The notes under the pieces: generated by a model
Told to the model about the DNA's origin: nothing
Database searches by the model: none
Seen by the model: the letters and a program-made list of their open reading frames with translations, nothing else
Shown: piece by piece, positions 21,807 to 29,241 of the stretch
How the letters are laid out: every line of letters starts with the position of its first letter
How positions within the stretch are numbered: position 1 is the stretch's first letter
Position numbers and translations under genes: made by a program
IMG/VR virus record: IMGVR_UViG_3300020463_000016
Coordinates: 1 to 64,000 of that record
Reading direction: 5' to 3' (one strand)
Source of the DNA: a virus
DNA: 64,000 nucleotides

Positions 21807-22012
21807 AAATAAAAATTGGTAATAAAACTATTTTATGTACTAGAAAAAAAGATCATAAAGATTTTTTGTTTGAAAGAATTATGCAGTTAAGAAATGAAAT
21901 TATTCAAGAAGTTTTATTATCTTCGCAGAGTGGTAGAATACCTGTTAAAATTTTAAAGCATAAAGCAAATATGATTAGAAAGTATAGTAGAAGATTAAAA
22001 ATATTAGCATGA
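21803..22012 (+). CDS. Small basic hypothetical protein (69 aa)
   Basis: Starts MKIKIGNKTILCTRKKDHKD; helical C-terminus rich in Lys/Arg ('HKANMIRKYSRRLKILA'). Overlaps the previous and next genes as ATGA. Unrecognised; charge suggests nucleic-acid contact. Confidence 0.55.
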   Translation: MKIKIGNKTILCTRKKDHKDFLFERIMQLRNEIIQEVLLSSQSGRIPVKILKHKANMIRKYSRRLKILA

Positions 22013-22170
22013 GTAAACTTGGAAAACTTATTATTGACTGCCCAAAGTATGGCCACGACGAGTATTTAATCAATACCGAAGTTGCTATACATGTACAAGA
22101 AGCAGACGTCACACGCATTTTAAAATACTTTTCTGACGAGGCAATAATCGATTTTAAAAAAGTATGCTAA
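22009..22170 (+). CDS. Small hypothetical protein (53 aa)
   Basis: ATG at 22009-22011, TAA at 22168-22170. MSKLGKLIIDCPKYGHDEYL; alpha/beta composition. Overlaps neighbours. Its first residues resemble those of the 28-residue gene, probably by chance. Unrecognised. Confidence 0.5.
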   Translation: MSKLGKLIIDCPKYGHDEYLINTEVAIHVQEADVTRILKYFSDEAIIDFKKVC

Positions 22171-22340
22171 AAAAAAATATAATTAAATGCAGCCAATGCA
22201 ACCAAGAATTTCCTGGCGGGTTTGAATATAGACAACACTGGGAAGAAAAACATTTTTACCCGTATTTAAAAAAAAATTCATTTAACTATGAACAAGCAAA
22301 AAAAGACTTTGATAAGCAAAATTTGGAGAATATGGGCTAA
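22164..22340 (+). CDS. Small C2H2 zinc-finger protein (58 aa)
   Basis: Cys9, Cys12, His25 and His30 form C-x2-C-x12-H-x4-H ('KCSQCNQEFPGGFEYRQHWE' then EKH), with the usual Phe and aromatic core positions, so a classical C2H2 finger is likely. C2H2 fingers are rare in bacteria but occur in phages and Ros-type regulators. Basic flanks suggest DNA or RNA binding. Translationally coupled to neighbours by overlap. Confidence 0.7.
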   Translation: MLKKNIIKCSQCNQEFPGGFEYRQHWEEKHFYPYLKKNSFNYEQAKKDFDKQNLENMG

Positions 22341-22464
22341 AGCATTAGGTGAAAAAGCCGCAGAAAATGCAGACACTGTAGCATTTGTGAGAACGTTATT
22401 AATAGCGCAGGCTGTTATAACAAATATATTAATATCAATTAACATTTTAATTAACTGGTTATGA
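22288..22464 (+). CDS. Small membrane protein (58 aa)
   Basis: ATG at 22288-22290, TGA at 22462-22464. Basic N-terminal 20 residues, then a hydrophobic stretch from about residue 36 to 58 ('LLIAQAVITNILISINILIN'). A single-span inner-membrane peptide with N-terminus inside. Overlaps the zinc-finger gene by 53 bases. Unrecognised. Confidence 0.5.
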   Translation: MNKQKKTLISKIWRIWAKALGEKAAENADTVAFVRTLLIAQAVITNILISINILINWL

Positions 22465-22559
22465 GCGCAATAAAACAATACAGACATTTGTTAAAAACAA
22501 ATATTTTTAATGTCCGTGATAAAATTAAAGCAGAAAGAAAAATTAAAAAGAAAAGATGA
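22461..22559 (+). CDS. Very small basic protein (32 aa)
   Basis: ATG at 22461-22463 overlapping the previous stop, TGA at 22557-22559 overlapping the sigma-factor ATG. Half Lys/Arg at the C-terminus. May exist mainly to couple translation into the sigma-factor gene. Confidence 0.4.
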   Translation: MSAIKQYRHLLKTNIFNVRDKIKAERKIKKKR

Positions 22560-23332
22560 AAAACTTTAATAAGAAAATATTTTCATTAAATATATCTTCT
22601 TTACAAAAAGTTAATTCAACTATACCGCAAAAATATTTTAATTTAGCTATCAATATAGCCAACAGCTTTTCAAAAGAATACTCTTCAATTGGTGTTATGA
22701 ATACTAATGATTTAATACAAGAAGCTTGTTTTGCTTTAGTTAAATCTTGGAAAAACATTAATTGGAAATATATAGATAGTATAGAAGATAAGTTAGATCG
22801 TAAAAAATCAGTAACTAACTTTTTGAAAAAAAGTATTAATGGTTTAGTTAAAGATGAAATTAAAAAGAATATGGACGGTACTAAAAAACCTATTAAAGGA
22901 ATATGGGATAATAAAACTAAAACTCGCAGAACTGATGTGTTTGGCTTTTTATCTATATTGTTCCCAAATTGGTTTGACAACAACGTATTAACTTTAATAG
23001 AAGATGAAGTTTATGATTATGACTATGAGCAGCTAAGTAAATACTTAGAAACTTGGCTAGATAAGCATGAACCTAAATACAAAGAAATGATCTTAATGTT
23101 ATATGGTATAGATGATGTTTATTCTAAACCTAAAACAATTTCAGAAATAGCTATTAAGTTTATGATGAAACCAGAAGCAGTACGAAAACAAAAAGAAAGA
23201 TTAATTAAGCGGATTAAAGCTAATGATCAAGCTCTCAGTGAGTTATCGTATTTCGTAGTGACGCACGGTATTAAATCGTCATCGCTGGTTTATGATTACG
23301 CAGCAAATAATTTAAAAATTTACGCAGATTAA
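22556..23332 (+). CDS. Sigma-70-family RNA polymerase sigma factor (258 aa)
   Basis: Redirects host RNA polymerase to phage promoters. Region 2 spans about residues 30-105: 'MNTNDLIQEACFALVKSWKN' matches the DLIQEG-GL--A---F core helix that binds the polymerase clamp, followed by 'FLKKSINGLVKDEIKK'. A variable linker follows, then region 4 at about 170-225: 'YKEMILMLYGID', 'TISEIAIKFMMKPEAVRKQK', a helix-turn-helix for -35 contact. The size suits a two-domain (regions 2 and 4) factor like phage or group 3-4 sigmas. It lies in the same unit as the repeated GTACAC/GTGATAATATAA motif, a natural candidate target (inference). Confidence 0.85.
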   Translation: MKNFNKKIFSLNISSLQKVNSTIPQKYFNLAINIANSFSKEYSSIGVMNTNDLIQEACFALVKSWKNINWKYIDSIEDKLDRKKSVTNFLKKSINGLVKDEIKKNMDGTKKPIKGIWDNKTKTRRTDVFGFLSILFPNWFDNNVLTLIEDEVYDYDYEQLSKYLETWLDKHEPKYKEMILMLYGIDDVYSKPKTISEIAIKFMMKPEAVRKQKERLIKRIKANDQALSELSYFVVTHGIKSSSLVYDYAANNLKIYAD

Positions 23333-23340
23333 AGTCACTT

Positions 23341-23369
23341 TTGACTAAAATTGCACTATATTATATATA
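23341..23369 (+). promoter_or_regulatory. Possible sigma-70-like promoter
   Basis: TTGACT at 23341-23346 and TATATA at 23364-23369 with a 17-base spacer, just after the sigma-factor stop. The start point would fall at or just past the ATG at 23374, giving a leaderless transcript or serving a downstream gene. AT-richness makes a chance match possible. Confidence 0.3.
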
Positions 23370-23373
23370 CCTT

Positions 23374-23715
23374 ATGGATACATTTAAAAGTAAACTTAAA
23401 CTAGTAAATGATAATGTTGACACATTATCCTATATAAAACACTCTAATGATTCTATTAATATAAGTGCCGATCTTAAAATGAAAGAAGGCAATTACAATA
23501 TTAATAATAACAAGGCTGTATCTTCTTCTAAAGAAATTAATTTATCTTTTAACAGATTAACTGGAGCAGGCGTCAATACTCGTAATAATATATTAAATGA
23601 GTATAACAACATTGAAAAATTAGAAGACGTTAATTCAGGCTTTGCTAAATTAGAAAGCTGTTACAAAAGAAGAGTCTTTAAAAAAAATGGTATAATTTAT
23701 GATTTACTTAATTAA
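23374..23715 (+). CDS. Hypothetical protein (113 aa)
   Basis: Asn/Lys/Ser-rich, with 'FNRLTGAGVNTRNNILNEYN' in the middle and a Cys-Tyr-Lys-Arg-Arg segment near the end. I use the ATG at 23374 rather than the TTG at 23341, because 23341-23369 resembles a sigma-70 promoter. No family recognised. Directly after the sigma factor. Confidence 0.6.
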   Translation: MDTFKSKLKLVNDNVDTLSYIKHSNDSINISADLKMKEGNYNINNNKAVSSSKEINLSFNRLTGAGVNTRNNILNEYNNIEKLEDVNSGFAKLESCYKRRVFKKNGIIYDLLN

Positions 23716-23716
23716 A

Positions 23717-23752
23717 GTACACAACAAAATATGAAAGCACGTGATTATATAG
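23717..23752 (+). promoter_or_regulatory. Putative phage promoter, copy 5 (variant)
   Basis: GTACACAACAAA at 23717 and GTGATTATATAG at 23741-23752; the left box is identical to copies 3 and 4, the right box differs at two of twelve bases, and the 24-base offset is preserved. It would drive the recombination genes beginning at 23840. Confidence 0.6.
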
Positions 23753-23865
23753 ATGAGACTGTAAGTTATACTACTGGCGACGGCATTATTACTTACTATA
23801 AAAACGGAATATATTATAAACATAATTTTATTGAATCAAATGACAACAGCAGAAAAACTAAGTAA
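23731..23865 (+). CDS. Small hypothetical protein (44 aa)
   Basis: ATG at 23731-23733, TAA at 23863-23865. MKARDYIDETVSYTTGDGII, Tyr-rich C-terminus. Its start overlaps promoter copy 5, so a transcript from that promoter could not include it; it would need read-through from upstream. It overlaps the ERF start by 26 bases. Confidence 0.4.
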   Translation: MKARDYIDETVSYTTGDGIITYYKNGIYYKHNFIESNDNSRKTK

Positions 23866-24373
23866 AATTCAAATTGAATTTAAAGCAAAAAAGTCTAGGT
23901 TTAATTCATTTGGCAAATATAACTTTAGATCAGCTGAAGATATATTAGAGGCATTGAAACCTATGAATGAAAAATACCGAGTGTATTTTACAATTAACGA
24001 GCAATATTTGCATACAAACGGTTTGCCTATTATTGAAACTAAAGCAAGCATGTTTGATATTGATGATAATAATGCTATACATTCAACATCAGTTGTTGGT
24101 GTAGACTTACATCAAAAAGGTATGGCTACTCCTCAACAGTTTGGGAGCGCTTCTAGCTATGCAAAAAAATACGCGTTAGGTAATCTACTATTAATAGATG
24201 ATACTGCGGATGCGGACGCTACAAATGATCATGGGGCTACACGCAAGCCTAAGATTACTTCTAATAATATTGAAAAAGCTAAAAAATTCTTATCAAATGG
24301 TGGTTTATTAAAAACATTACAAGATAAGTATGATATAGAGCCTACAGCTCTTAAAGAACTTCAGAATGAATAA
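23840..24373 (+). CDS. ERF-family single-strand annealing protein (177 aa)
   Basis: Anneals complementary single strands in phage recombination. From the ATG at 23840: 'KKSRFNSFGKYNFRSAEDIL' (residues 17-36) and 'QQFGSASSYAKKYALGNLLL' with 'DDTADADATN' (about 95-130) are the two signature blocks of the ERF superfamily (G-ASSYAKRYAL---F-I---DDDA). An upstream TTG at 23831 is in frame but unlikely. The exonuclease gene follows with an 8-base overlap, giving the usual annealase-exonuclease pair. Confidence 0.9.
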   Translation: MTTAEKLSKIQIEFKAKKSRFNSFGKYNFRSAEDILEALKPMNEKYRVYFTINEQYLHTNGLPIIETKASMFDIDDNNAIHSTSVVGVDLHQKGMATPQQFGSASSYAKKYALGNLLLIDDTADADATNDHGATRKPKITSNNIEKAKKFLSNGGLLKTLQDKYDIEPTALKELQNE

Positions 24374-25097
24374 ACAAGAGACATTAAATAAGTTGCGTGA
24401 TGACGAGAATTATTACGGTGAGTTTGGAAAACAATACTTAAGCAATTCTGATATATCAGCACTATTAAATAATCCTCTTGATTTTAAGAAGCAAACGCTG
24501 CCTACACCTGCACTTGTTGTTGGCGGTTATTTTCACACATGCATCCTTGAGCCTCACAAGCTTGATAAGTACAAAGTAATTAAATCTAGTACGCGAAACA
24601 CTAAGATCTATAAAGAATTATCAGACGGAGATATTTGTTTATTAGAGAAAGAAGCAGATGATATTGAATTAATGCGAGAAACAGTGTTGGACAACGAACT
24701 ATTCAAAGACCTTATACAAGAAGGTAAAGTTGAATATGAAGTGCCTGGCTTGATAGAGCTTGAGGGCATGCAGTGGAAAGGTAAAGCGGATATTATAAAT
24801 CATTCGCATCAATTAGTAATTGATTTAAAAACTACTGGAAATATTAATGCATTTCAAAGTAGCGCATATAAATACAATTACGATAGCCAAGCATATATTT
24901 ATTCAAAAATGTTTGGCTATGAACTAGTTTTTATTGTAATTGATAAAAACACTAAGCAGCTTGGTTTATTTGATTGTAGTGATAAATTTATGCACTCAGG
25001 CTCAAATAAAGTTGCTAGAGCCGTACAGGCTTACCAAGAATTTTTTATAAATGGCGATGGAGATTTTAGCCAATATTATATCTCTAAAACACTTTAA
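24366..25097 (+). CDS. PD-(D/E)XK exonuclease, RecE/exonuclease VIII-like (243 aa)
   Basis: Resects double-strand ends to give the annealase its substrate. Early 'YLSNSDISALLNNPLDFKK' is the typical N-terminal helix of phage exonuclease VIII/Cas4-like proteins; 'GGYFHTCILEPHKL' carries a conserved His. The catalytic core is 'WKGKADIIN' (Asp near 140) and 'LVIDLKTTG' (Asp-x-Lys near 155-157), followed by 'YDSQAYIYSKMFG' with the Gln-Ala-Tyr motif. Paired with ERF upstream and SSB downstream. Confidence 0.88.
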   Translation: MNKQETLNKLRDDENYYGEFGKQYLSNSDISALLNNPLDFKKQTLPTPALVVGGYFHTCILEPHKLDKYKVIKSSTRNTKIYKELSDGDICLLEKEADDIELMRETVLDNELFKDLIQEGKVEYEVPGLIELEGMQWKGKADIINHSHQLVIDLKTTGNINAFQSSAYKYNYDSQAYIYSKMFGYELVFIVIDKNTKQLGLFDCSDKFMHSGSNKVARAVQAYQEFFINGDGDFSQYYISKTL

Positions 25098-25112
25098 TTT
25101 AATTTATTTATT

Positions 25113-25280
25113 ATGGCAAGAACAAGAAAACAAACTTGTAACGTTACAGGAGTAACAACTAGTGTAAACAATTTTTACAACAACCAAACCCATGTAAAAG
25201 CGGTAGACAATCTGCGTAGAGTTACTGGCGCTAACAAAGACCAGCTAAAAAGAATGTTTAATCAATTAGCTACTTATTAA
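25113..25280 (+). CDS. Small basic hypothetical protein (55 aa)
   Basis: ATG at 25113-25115, TAA at 25278-25280 sharing a base with the SSB start. MARTRKQTCNVTGVTTSVNN, then a basic helical part. Between exonuclease and SSB, so possibly a recombination accessory, but nothing in the sequence shows it. Confidence 0.5.
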   Translation: MARTRKQTCNVTGVTTSVNNFYNNQTHVKAVDNLRRVTGANKDQLKRMFNQLATY

Positions 25281-25594
25281 TGGCAAGTATTATTTCAGCA
25301 AACATTGACTTAACTAAAATTGATAAGTCAAAAATTTATGAAGGTAAAAAGGGTAAATATTATCCTATTACTATTGTTCTTAATGATGAGCCTGGCCAGT
25401 ATGGCGATTCAGGGTATATTCAAACAGAACAAACTAAAGAGGAGCGTGACGCTAAACAGCCTAAAAGCTATTTAGGTAATGTTAAAGTAGTCTGGACTAA
25501 TGGTGAAAATGTTACCACAGCTGCTAGAGAAGATGCACCTCAACAAGCTTCAATGCAAGCTCAAGCGCCTGCGGAGCCTGATCTTCCTTTCTAA
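25280..25594 (+). CDS. ssb: Single-stranded DNA-binding protein (104 aa)
   Basis: Short OB-fold type protein: beta strands 'YYPITIVLNDEPGQYGDSGY' and 'YLGNVKVVWTNGE', an Ala/Gln/Pro linker, and the acidic-hydrophobic tip 'EPDLPF' at the very end. This -DLPF tail is the protein-interaction tip of bacterial and phage SSBs that recruits partners. Located between the exonuclease and the primase-helicase, matching the job. Divergent from cellular SSB; the call rests mainly on tail, size and context. Confidence 0.8.
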   Translation: MASIISANIDLTKIDKSKIYEGKKGKYYPITIVLNDEPGQYGDSGYIQTEQTKEERDAKQPKSYLGNVKVVWTNGENVTTAAREDAPQQASMQAQAPAEPDLPF

Positions 25595-25665
25595 TGAATG
25601 AAGATTTTGATTTTGTAGACATTGAGTATAACGAAGATGGTGAAATAACTTTAATTCAAGATTAA
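25594..25665 (+). CDS. Very small acidic peptide (23 aa)
   Basis: ATG at 25594 overlaps the SSB stop by one base; TAA at 25663-25665 abuts the primase ATG. MNEDFDFVDIEYNEDGEITL, highly acidic. May be a coupling leader or a true micro-protein. Confidence 0.4.
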   Translation: MNEDFDFVDIEYNEDGEITLIQD

Positions 25666-27369
25666 ATGAATACAACGGAGATCAATGGATTTATTATTGA
25701 CCAGTTCAATCAATATGACCTTGCGGTTGGCAAAAAGGAAGGTATATGTCCTAAATGCTCACATAATAGGAAACCTGAAAATCGTAAAGCCAAATGTGCA
25801 ATGTACGATTGGGAACGTGGTCTTGGCACTTGTATGAATTGTGATGAAGTATTTCAATTGCACACCTTTAAACGTAAAGGTGGTAGCGATAGAGTTTATA
25901 TCAGACCTGAGTGGAAAAATACTACTGAGTTATCTGATAGGGCAATTAAATGGTTTGAGGGTAGATCTATATCACAGTCTACCCTTAATCGTTTAAAAGT
26001 ATCTGAGGGAATAGAATGGATGCCTCAAACAAGTAAAAATGAAAATACAATACAATTTAATTATTTTATAAATAACGAATTAATAAATATAAAATATAGA
26101 GATGGTAGAAAAAACTTTAAACTTGTTAAAGACGCAGAAAAAGTATTTTATAATCTTGATAATATTGTTGGGCATGACTGGTGTGTTATTGTGGAAGGTG
26201 AAATGGATGCTTTATCTTTATATGAAGTTGGCATACATAATGTTGTATCCGTACCAAATGGTGCTACACTTAACAGGCTTAACCTTGATTATCTTGATAA
26301 CTGTATTGAGTATTTTGATGATAAATCAAAAATCATACTCGCTACAGACTCCGATGAAGCTGGTCAAAACCTACAACAAGAACTTATACGTCGCTTGGGG
26401 GCGGAAGTATGCTGGCTGGCAAGTTTCTCAGAGTATAAAGATGCTAATGACCTTCTTATTGCTAATGGCAGGAACGCTCTTGTCAATGCTATACATAATG
26501 CACAACCCGTTCCTTTAGAAAACGTAGTAACAGTAGGAGATATAAATGATGAACTTGAAGAATTTATTTATGAAGGTTTTAAACCTGGGTATCAAATCGG
26601 TCTTGATAACTTTGATAGCATATTCAGTACTTACACAGGGCAATTCATCACCGTTACAGGAGTGCCTAGCTCTGGCAAGTCTGATTTTGTTGATAGAATG
26701 GCGGTGGGTTACCAAATGAAGTATGGCTGGAAAACAGCATTTGCTTCACCAGAAAATAAACCAACATTTTTACACGCACACAAACTGATTAGAAAAATTG
26801 GTGGTTGGATGCCTAAAGAAAATGATTTAGGATCTGAAAAGTGGAATCGTTGCTTTAAAATTGTAAATGATAATTTTTATTTTATAGAAGCAGAACGATA
26901 TGACTTAGATACAGTACTTAAAAAAGGTGCTGAATTAGTAAAAAGGAAAGGTATTAAATGCTTAGTAATTGATCCTTATAATAAAGTTAAAATGAAAGGT
27001 GCACCTGATATGTCTATACCAGATGCAACAATGGAATATTTAGCTAGAATAGAAGCTTTTGCAAAAAAGCATGATGTTCTGGTAGTTGTTGTAGCGCACC
27101 CAACCAAAATGTACAAAAGAGATGATGGTACTATGGACGAACCAACCATGTATAATATTAAGGGTGGTGGTGAATGGTATGACGCATCTTACCACGGATT
27201 ATTAGTACATAGAGATTATAACAATAAATCTGTAAAGGTTAAAGTACTTAAAGTAAAATTTCAAAACTTAGGCGAGAATCAAGCGGAAGCACACTTTAAA
27301 TGGAATCATGCATCAGGTGATTATATGCCTTTAGCCGATATTAGTAATGAATCTTTACCTTGGGATTAA
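25666..27369 (+). CDS. Primase-helicase, T7 gp4/Twinkle type (567 aa)
   Basis: Primes and unwinds at the phage fork. Zinc-binding domain with Cys28, Cys31, Cys56 and Cys59; TOPRIM domain with Glu177/Glu179 (VEGEMDALSLYE) and 'ATDSDEAG' (226-233); linker; RecA-fold helicase with Walker A 'GVPSSGKSD' (332-340, Lys338) and Walker B 'CLVIDPYN' (432-439, Asp436), then 'VVVVAHPTK' and 'KGGGEWYD' hexamer-interface motifs. Length equals gp4. All catalytic residues are present, so it should be active. Confidence 0.95.
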   Translation: MNTTEINGFIIDQFNQYDLAVGKKEGICPKCSHNRKPENRKAKCAMYDWERGLGTCMNCDEVFQLHTFKRKGGSDRVYIRPEWKNTTELSDRAIKWFEGRSISQSTLNRLKVSEGIEWMPQTSKNENTIQFNYFINNELINIKYRDGRKNFKLVKDAEKVFYNLDNIVGHDWCVIVEGEMDALSLYEVGIHNVVSVPNGATLNRLNLDYLDNCIEYFDDKSKIILATDSDEAGQNLQQELIRRLGAEVCWLASFSEYKDANDLLIANGRNALVNAIHNAQPVPLENVVTVGDINDELEEFIYEGFKPGYQIGLDNFDSIFSTYTGQFITVTGVPSSGKSDFVDRMAVGYQMKYGWKTAFASPENKPTFLHAHKLIRKIGGWMPKENDLGSEKWNRCFKIVNDNFYFIEAERYDLDTVLKKGAELVKRKGIKCLVIDPYNKVKMKGAPDMSIPDATMEYLARIEAFAKKHDVLVVVVAHPTKMYKRDDGTMDEPTMYNIKGGGEWYDASYHGLLVHRDYNNKSVKVKVLKVKFQNLGENQAEAHFKWNHASGDYMPLADISNESLPWD

Positions 27370-27639
27370 ATGGCTAGAAAGAAAAAAAATTATTCATTAC
27401 CTGATTATTTGCCTTCTGACCAAGAAAATAAAGCTTACAGATATTGTGTAAGAAATAATATTAGGATATCATATAAAGGAATACAAGATGATCCAGATCA
27501 TTGGCATATAGAAGTTAGATTAGGCCCTTATGTAAAAGGAGAAAAAGCGCATATTTCACCTGAAGTATACGATAGAAAAACAATAAGCTCTGCTTATTAC
27601 GAAATGTGTAAATATTATTATGATAAACGTACAAGATGA
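27370..27639 (+). CDS. Conserved small basic protein (89 aa)
   Basis: Directly abuts the helicase stop. 'YLPSDQENKAYRYCVRNNIR' then 'HWHIEVRLGPYVKGEKAHIS' and a Tyr-rich end. Likely alpha/beta. The arrangement beside helicase and ThyA suggests a DNA-metabolism accessory, but the family is unknown. Overlaps thyA by 20 bases. Confidence 0.65.
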   Translation: MARKKKNYSLPDYLPSDQENKAYRYCVRNNIRISYKGIQDDPDHWHIEVRLGPYVKGEKAHISPEVYDRKTISSAYYEMCKYYYDKRTR

Positions 27640-28444
27640 ATATAGAGGATTATTATCAGGAATACTCTACGGCGGAGCACAGAAAGAAGATAGAACAAAC
27701 ACTGGAACACAATCTGTCTTTGGAAGAATGCTTAGACATGATATGGGCCTTGGATTCCCGCTATTAACAACTAAAAAAATATATTTTGACCATGCAGTTA
27801 CAGAATTACTATGGATATTACAGGGACGCACTGACATTGCTTACCTCAACAATCGCGGTGTTACTTACTGGAATGCTGATTATAAGCGATCAGGTAGAAC
27901 TGACGGTACGCTTGGCCCTGTTTATGGGCATCAGCTTAGGAACTTTAATGGTATTGATCAGCTTAAAAAAATACTCAAGCAAATTAAACAAAAACCGTCA
28001 TCAAGGCGCATCATGGCAAGCTTATGGAATCCCAATGATTTGGATGATATGGCTTTGCCTCCTTGTCATTACGGCTTTCAAATACATATAAACAATGGAA
28101 AACTTAACTTACTCTGGACCCAGCGTTCTGCTGATGTGTTTCTTGGGTTGCCTTATGATTTTGCCATGTATGGCTTACTACTACTTATGCTGGCAAAAGG
28201 AGCGGGTTATAGACCTGGGTGCCTTACTGCTTCACTTGGTGATTGTCATCTTTACAACAACCATGTCGAGCAAGCTAAACAGCAACTTACCCGTGATTTT
28301 AGGGATTTGCCTAGTGTGGAGGTTGACATTGGATTATTTATTGCAGAAGGAGCAGGAGACTTTATAACTATACCAAATAAAAATATGATACATTTATCAA
28401 ATTATAATCCACACAAACCAATTAAAGCTAAATTAAATACATGA
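27620..28444 (+). CDS. thyA: Thymidylate synthase ThyA (274 aa)
   Basis: Makes dTMP from dUMP with methylene-tetrahydrofolate. Catalytic Cys149 in 'LPPCHYGFQI'; N-terminal 'DRTNTGTQSVFGRMLRHDM' with the phosphate-binding Arg25; paired Arg 129-130 ('SSRRIMASLWNP'); 'RSADVFLGLPYDFAMYGLLL' folate site; 'SLGDCHLYNNH' nucleotide site. Full-length and intact. Forms a dNTP-supply set with MazG and RNR downstream. Confidence 0.96.
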   Translation: MINVQDEYRGLLSGILYGGAQKEDRTNTGTQSVFGRMLRHDMGLGFPLLTTKKIYFDHAVTELLWILQGRTDIAYLNNRGVTYWNADYKRSGRTDGTLGPVYGHQLRNFNGIDQLKKILKQIKQKPSSRRIMASLWNPNDLDDMALPPCHYGFQIHINNGKLNLLWTQRSADVFLGLPYDFAMYGLLLLMLAKGAGYRPGCLTASLGDCHLYNNHVEQAKQQLTRDFRDLPSVEVDIGLFIAEGAGDFITIPNKNMIHLSNYNPHKPIKAKLNT

Positions 28445-29241
28445 TAGAAATTAAAAAAGGTAAATATAAAATTTATCATATTCCAGGCGTAAAAATAGGG
28501 TGTACAACAAATATTCAAAAACGCATTATTGATACGCAAGGTTATAAACCCGGTGAATACGAAATACTTTTTGAAACTGATAATGTAGCGGAAGCTTCTA
28601 AAGTGGAGCAACAATTACAAAAAGATTTAGGATACAAGGTAGATAGAAAACCTTATGAAACTTTATTTAAAAAGACTATGAATAAGCACAGTTCATCTGC
28701 AGCAACAACAACATTTAAAATATCAGCTAAAGATTTAAATGCAAATTTTTTAGCAGACTTAACAATTGAAACACAGTACGGCATATTTAAACTTGATTCA
28801 ACTGATAAAACAGATTGGGTTTTATCTAACGTGCAAGGAAGTCAATTTGGGCCTAACTCTTGTTATATTTATAATAAAGCTATGGCTGAAGCAGGTGTGT
28901 TTCAAAAACTTGAAGAACCTGTTGCTAAAGAAAAATTATATTCTTACCAAGATCAATTTGAATTAATTAGAGAATGGGCTAAAAGTAGAGGTATATATGA
29001 TGAAGGAGATCCAAAAACACAATTAATTAAGCTATATGAAGAATCAGGAGAATTATCTCAGGCTATACTTAAAGATGATAAAGAAGGTATTATTGACGCT
29101 ATTGGTGATAGCGTTGTCGTTCTTACTAATCTTGCCCACCTTGTCGGTACCAATATTGAAGATTGTATTAGTGCTGCATATAATGAAATATCTAATAGAA
29201 CTGGTAGAATGATTAACGGAACATTTATAAAAGATGCGTGA
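28441..29241 (+). CDS. GIY-YIG-like / MazG-like fusion protein (266 aa)
   Basis: Residues 1-80 look like a degenerate GIY-YIG nuclease: 'YKIYHIPGVKIGCTTNIQKR' takes the place of the GIY and YIG strands plus the conserved Arg, and a Glu follows in 'EASKVEQQLQKDLGY'. Residues 100-160 are a linker or beta domain. Residues 165-266 are MazG-like: 'KLYEESGELSQAI' (EExxE metal site) and 'GIIDAIGDSVVVLTNLA' (ExxD-type helix), as in NTP pyrophosphohydrolases that clear non-canonical or alarmone nucleotides. The ATG overlaps the thyA stop. The combination is unusual. Confidence 0.75.
   Translation: MIEIKKGKYKIYHIPGVKIGCTTNIQKRIIDTQGYKPGEYEILFETDNVAEASKVEQQLQKDLGYKVDRKPYETLFKKTMNKHSSSAATTTFKISAKDLNANFLADLTIETQYGIFKLDSTDKTDWVLSNVQGSQFGPNSCYIYNKAMAEAGVFQKLEEPVAKEKLYSYQDQFELIREWAKSRGIYDEGDPKTQLIKLYEESGELSQAILKDDKEGIIDAIGDSVVVLTNLAHLVGTNIEDCISAAYNEISNRTGRMINGTFIKDA

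Noticed and set aside
22543-22983. Minus-strand 146-residue frame
   Set aside because: Antisense to the sigma factor, whose regions 2 and 4 are clear.
23341-23373. TTG start for the 113-residue gene
   Set aside because: Would place promoter-like sequence (TTGACT-N17-TATATA) inside the gene; the ATG at 23374 fits better.
26102-26518. Plus-strand frames inside the primase-helicase, thyA, nrdB and nrdA genes
   Set aside because: They lie in other frames over catalytic motifs of well-known enzymes and show Leu/Ile-biased out-of-frame composition.
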